A stretch of 64,000 nucleotides of DNA from positions 390,517 to 454,516 of the forward strand of contig BCKE01000010.1 in the NCBI GenBank assembly GCA_001600495.1. The letters run 5' to 3'. Within the stretch, counting starts at the first letter, position 1. Every line of letters starts with the position of its first letter. Both the position numbers and the translations under genes were made by a program. Source of the stretch: Pilasporangium apinafurcum (taxonomy: Eukaryota > Oomycota > Peronosporomycetes > Pythiales > Pythiaceae). The notes under the pieces are model-generated. The model did no database searches. It was given only the letters and a program-made list of their open reading frames with translations, and had not been told where the DNA came from. This document shows positions 61,403 to 64,000 of the stretch, piece by piece.

Positions 61403-63092
61403 ATGGCGGCGTCGTCCACCGAGTTTCTGCGCTACGAACGCACTGTAGCGAGTGCCTCATCGACCAGCTCGAGCTCTAATAGCAGTACAAGTACTAGTAG
61501 CAACAACGCCAACATCCGCACGTCGCTTATTACTCGTACAGGCAGCGCCAAGAAACTGAGTAAAGATGCTTCAGGCTCGACTACCAAGAAGAAAAAGCCT
61601 TCGAAAGACGCCAAGACGCCAAATAGCAGCAGTAACAATACGAATAGTAGTCAAAATGGACCTGTAAGTCGTGTGCGTTTGGACGGTGGCCTCATTGGCT
61701 CTTGTCTTCGTAATGGCTAATCACGTTATGCTTCCGTTAACTACATGTCAGGCTTCGGATCGTTTCATTCCGAATCGAAGTGCGATGAACATGGAATTAG
61801 CGCAGTGTCGGTCACCTGCAACTGTTGCTGCTGAAGCTGCTACCAGTACGAGCTCAAGCACCAGCGGTGCAGACGAAGAAGAGAAACAGAATTATAAGAA
61901 ACGCCTCGCGAGTGCTTTGTTGGGAAATGAAGAAGGTGAACGCCACAAAATTCTCAAATTCACCGCTAAACCAGCGGTTGCCGCTCCAGAATCCTTTAAA
62001 TCATCACTGCATGCGCGGTTCTCACACAACAAAATCAGTTCTGTACCAGCGGCAGCGGCCAAGAAGCTCAATCGCTATGTGCCCTCAGCTCCTATGAAAG
62101 TGTTGGACGCACCGGAACTGATGAACGATTATTACCTCAACTTGCTTTCTTGGGGGTCCAACAATGTGCTCGCCGTGGCGCTCGGTCAATGTGTCTATCT
62201 CTGGAACGCTGAAACTGGCGATATTAATGAGCTGATGGCGCTGGAGGGCGATGAATATGTCAGCTCCGTGCAATGGAGTGACAGTGGTTCTTCCCACTTG
62301 GCTATTGGCACAAGTGATGCTGTAGTGCAATTATGGGATGTAACTGCCTCCAAGCAAGTCCGATCGATGAACGGCCATTCGTCTCGGGTTGGTGCGCTGG
62401 CATGGAATAGTTACATCCTTTCTTCAGGTTCCAGAGATAGCAGTATCATCCATCACGACGTACGTGCGCGCCATCATCATCTCTCAACGCTCTCGAGCCA
62501 TGAACAGGAAGTATGTGGCCTACAATGGTCTCCCGACGGGTCCACGCTCGCTTCAGGTGGTAATGATAATGCCTTATGTTTGTGGAAGGCATCCGCGATC
62601 GGAAGTAGCAACAGTGTTCAGAGCCCCGCGCATCGTCTGGAACATCACACGGCGGCAGTGAAGGCGATTGCATGGTGTCCATGGGAACGAAATCTTCTCG
62701 CTACTGGTGGTGGTACTGCAGATCGTTCTATTAAATTTTGGAATGCCTCCAACGGCGCAATGCTTAATTCAGTGGATACAGGCTCGCAGGTTTGCTCGTT
62801 ACTGTGGTCAACTTCGGAGAAGGAACTGCTGTCTTCGCATGGATATTCCCAGAATGAATTATGTCTGTGGAAATACCCAAGTATGACGAAAGTCAAGGAG
62901 CTGACAGGCCATACATCTCGTGTGTTGCATCTTGCAGCGTCTCCAGATGGCACGACGGTTGTGTCTGGTGCCGCTGATGAAACTCTTCGCTTTTGGAAAG
63001 TCTTTGGATCAAATCGCAAGGCTACGAAGACAGGATCATCTAGTGGTGATTTATCGAGCTCGTCGCTGTCAAGCGTAATGAGCATCAGGTAA
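61403..63092 (+). CDS. CDC20: CDC20/Fizzy anaphase-promoting-complex activator
   Basis: Two exons, 61403-61663 and 61752-63092, giving 533 residues. A Ser/Asn/Lys-rich N terminus is followed by the C box (ASDRFIPNR, immediately after the intron), a KILKF motif resembling the MAD2-binding segment, and NRYVPSAPMKVLDAPELMND, which is typical of CDC20 rather than CDH1. A seven-bladed WD40 propeller follows (LLSWGSNNVLAVALGQ, VQLWDV, LASGGNDNALCLWK, TGGGTADRSIKFWN). It ends in Ile-Arg (SVMSIR), the IR tail that docks APC/C. It selects substrates at the metaphase-anaphase transition in the nucleus and cytosol. No obvious KEN box is seen. Confidence 0.93.
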
Positions 63093-63625
63093 AATATGGA
63101 GGTGCGGTCTGAACTCTATGGACAAGAAAAGCGTACATTGCAGCAAACGGTTTTCCGTACGGGTTAGGATGGGCTAGACTCTGTGTGTGCTCTTGTTTTG
63201 TTTGTGCTTTGTTTTCTATGTTTGTGCCTGACGTGATGTAGACGAAACACAGGATATGGAAACAAAGAGGTAGAGTCCCCAACTTGATGCTTTTTAAGAA
63301 ACAGCGACGATGGTAACATTAGACGAAGAGAACTGCACAGTCAGAGACACGATGACGATGAGTATAATTATGTGAAGGCAATGTTTTATACCTGAACCCA
63401 TCCTTTTTGTTACTCGGCTTGTGGTTCTCTGATGCGACTTTACATTCTGCTTGAATCCTTGAGTGAGTGACGCACCAGGAAGGTAATCGTCTCGATCGCC
63501 TAAGGAGATCCTCATAGATGCCAAAGATACCAAAGTACCGGACACCTACTCCCTCTTGGGCCTATAACACCAGTAAANCTGGCAGGACTCCTCGAAGAAG
63601 GCGACTTCGATATTTTTTTGCTTTA
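63093..63625. other. Intergenic, 3' side of CDC20
   Basis: Untranslated and spacer sequence between CDC20 and the Fanzor fragment. It contains a TG-rich stretch around 63180-63215. No gene is seen. One N lies at 63578. Confidence 0.45.
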
Positions 63626-63835
63626 TCAGGCGAAGTGTTCGCGCAAGATAGATCCGCCGATATTCTTGTGGAAGATGTTCTTTGTGGCACTTACATCACG
63701 ATCGTGATCAAACGTACACTTCTTGCATTTGAATGNCTCGCTTTCACTGAGTCTCTTGTTGATCTTCCCGCAGCGTGAGCACGAGATGGACGTGTATCTC
63801 TCACAGACTTCTTCCAAGTGTCCGCCTGTGCGCTC
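63626..63835 (-). pseudogene. Fanzor/TnpB-like nuclease remnant C (zinc-ribbon end)
   Basis: Read on the minus strand: ERTGGHLEEVCERYTSISCSRCGK, then FKCKKCTFDHDRDVSATKNIF and a short end IGGSILREHFA. This is a TnpB/Fanzor C terminus with a CxxC-CxxC zinc ribbon and the last RuvC motif DRD..A.KNI. An in-frame TAG lies just upstream (63838-63836). Beyond it, to the right edge, another frame is open and very basic, as in the helix before the RuvC core, but the core itself is missing. It is thus a deleted copy, or one with a frame break. One N (63736) falls inside. Confidence 0.7.
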
Positions 63836-64000
63836 CTAACACAGAAAATGGAGCGCACAAACCGAATCTTGCGTCGCAGACGATAACGCTGACGTTTGCT
63901 CGTGTGTATTCTTTGTCGTGCTTGCTTCTTCGCAGTCCGTGTCCGTGTCTTACAAAATCTCTTGCAATTACAGACGGACTTCTTGCATGTAGTTGACTCA
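63836..64000 (-). other. Basic open frame at the right edge, possibly element N-terminal part
   Basis: A minus-strand frame rich in Lys, Arg and Cys (for example RQRIHTSKRQRYRLRRKIRF) is open to the window edge, out of frame with the zinc-ribbon remnant. It may be an upstream part of the same element. The window ends before this can be judged. Confidence 0.3.

Noticed and set aside
1-64000. CRISPR arrays, bacterial operons, tRNA and rRNA genes
   Set aside because: No regularly spaced direct repeats, no ribosome-binding patterns, and no cloverleaf with A and B boxes was seen. The gene structure is eukaryotic.

Overview
The window looks like a nuclear chromosome segment of an oomycete. Genes are dense and sit on both strands. 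Introns are short (about 60-125 bases) with GT..AG ends, and proteins of the general eukaryotic core lie next to a receptor-kinase family of a type I know only from oomycetes. Base composition is moderate to AT-leaning, which would suit Albugo or a similar lineage better than Phytophthora; the genus is inference. Three isolated N bases (11314, 63578, 63736) mark assembly or allelic uncertainty.

Layout. 1-9.3 kb: the 3' end of a fibronectin-III protein, an alpha/beta hydrolase with a PDZ-like insert, and a large TFIIIC B-block subunit. 9.5-46 kb: an expanded block of six intronless genes, each predicted to encode seven membrane segments, a tyrosine-kinase-like (TKL) kinase, a DEP-like half domain and a conserved C-terminal tail. 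They lie at 9562-12111(-), 13621-16128(-), 23055-25628(+), 29881-32466(-), 39351-42032(+) and 43462-46032(+). Interspersed are a DXO/Rai1 RNA-cap nuclease, a secreted EGF-like GPI protein, a WRNIP1 ATPase and a FIG4-type phosphoinositide phosphatase. The block also holds debris: a detached copy of the kinase-gene tail, two Fanzor/TnpB-like fragments and a degenerate Copia-like retroelement.

46-64 kb: ordinary compact gene space. It holds an LRR-like protein, two unrecognised proteins in tight tail-to-tail arrangement, a seven-exon unrecognised protein, an EAF6 subunit, an eight-exon Na+/H+ exchanger, a CMP-KDO synthetase, a purple-acid-phosphatase-like membrane protein, a CacyBP/SIP-like CS-domain protein and CDC20. 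A third Fanzor fragment lies at the right edge.

The standout system is the 7TM-TKL-DEP-tail array. One polypeptide carries a possible sensor, an intact kinase and a DEP-like module, so it could signal without a separate receptor and kinase. The paralogs fall into three groups: the minus-strand pair at 9.5-16 kb, the single gene at 23 kb, and the trio at 29-46 kb. All splice models were built by eye from splice sites, reading frame and remembered family conservation; no search was run.
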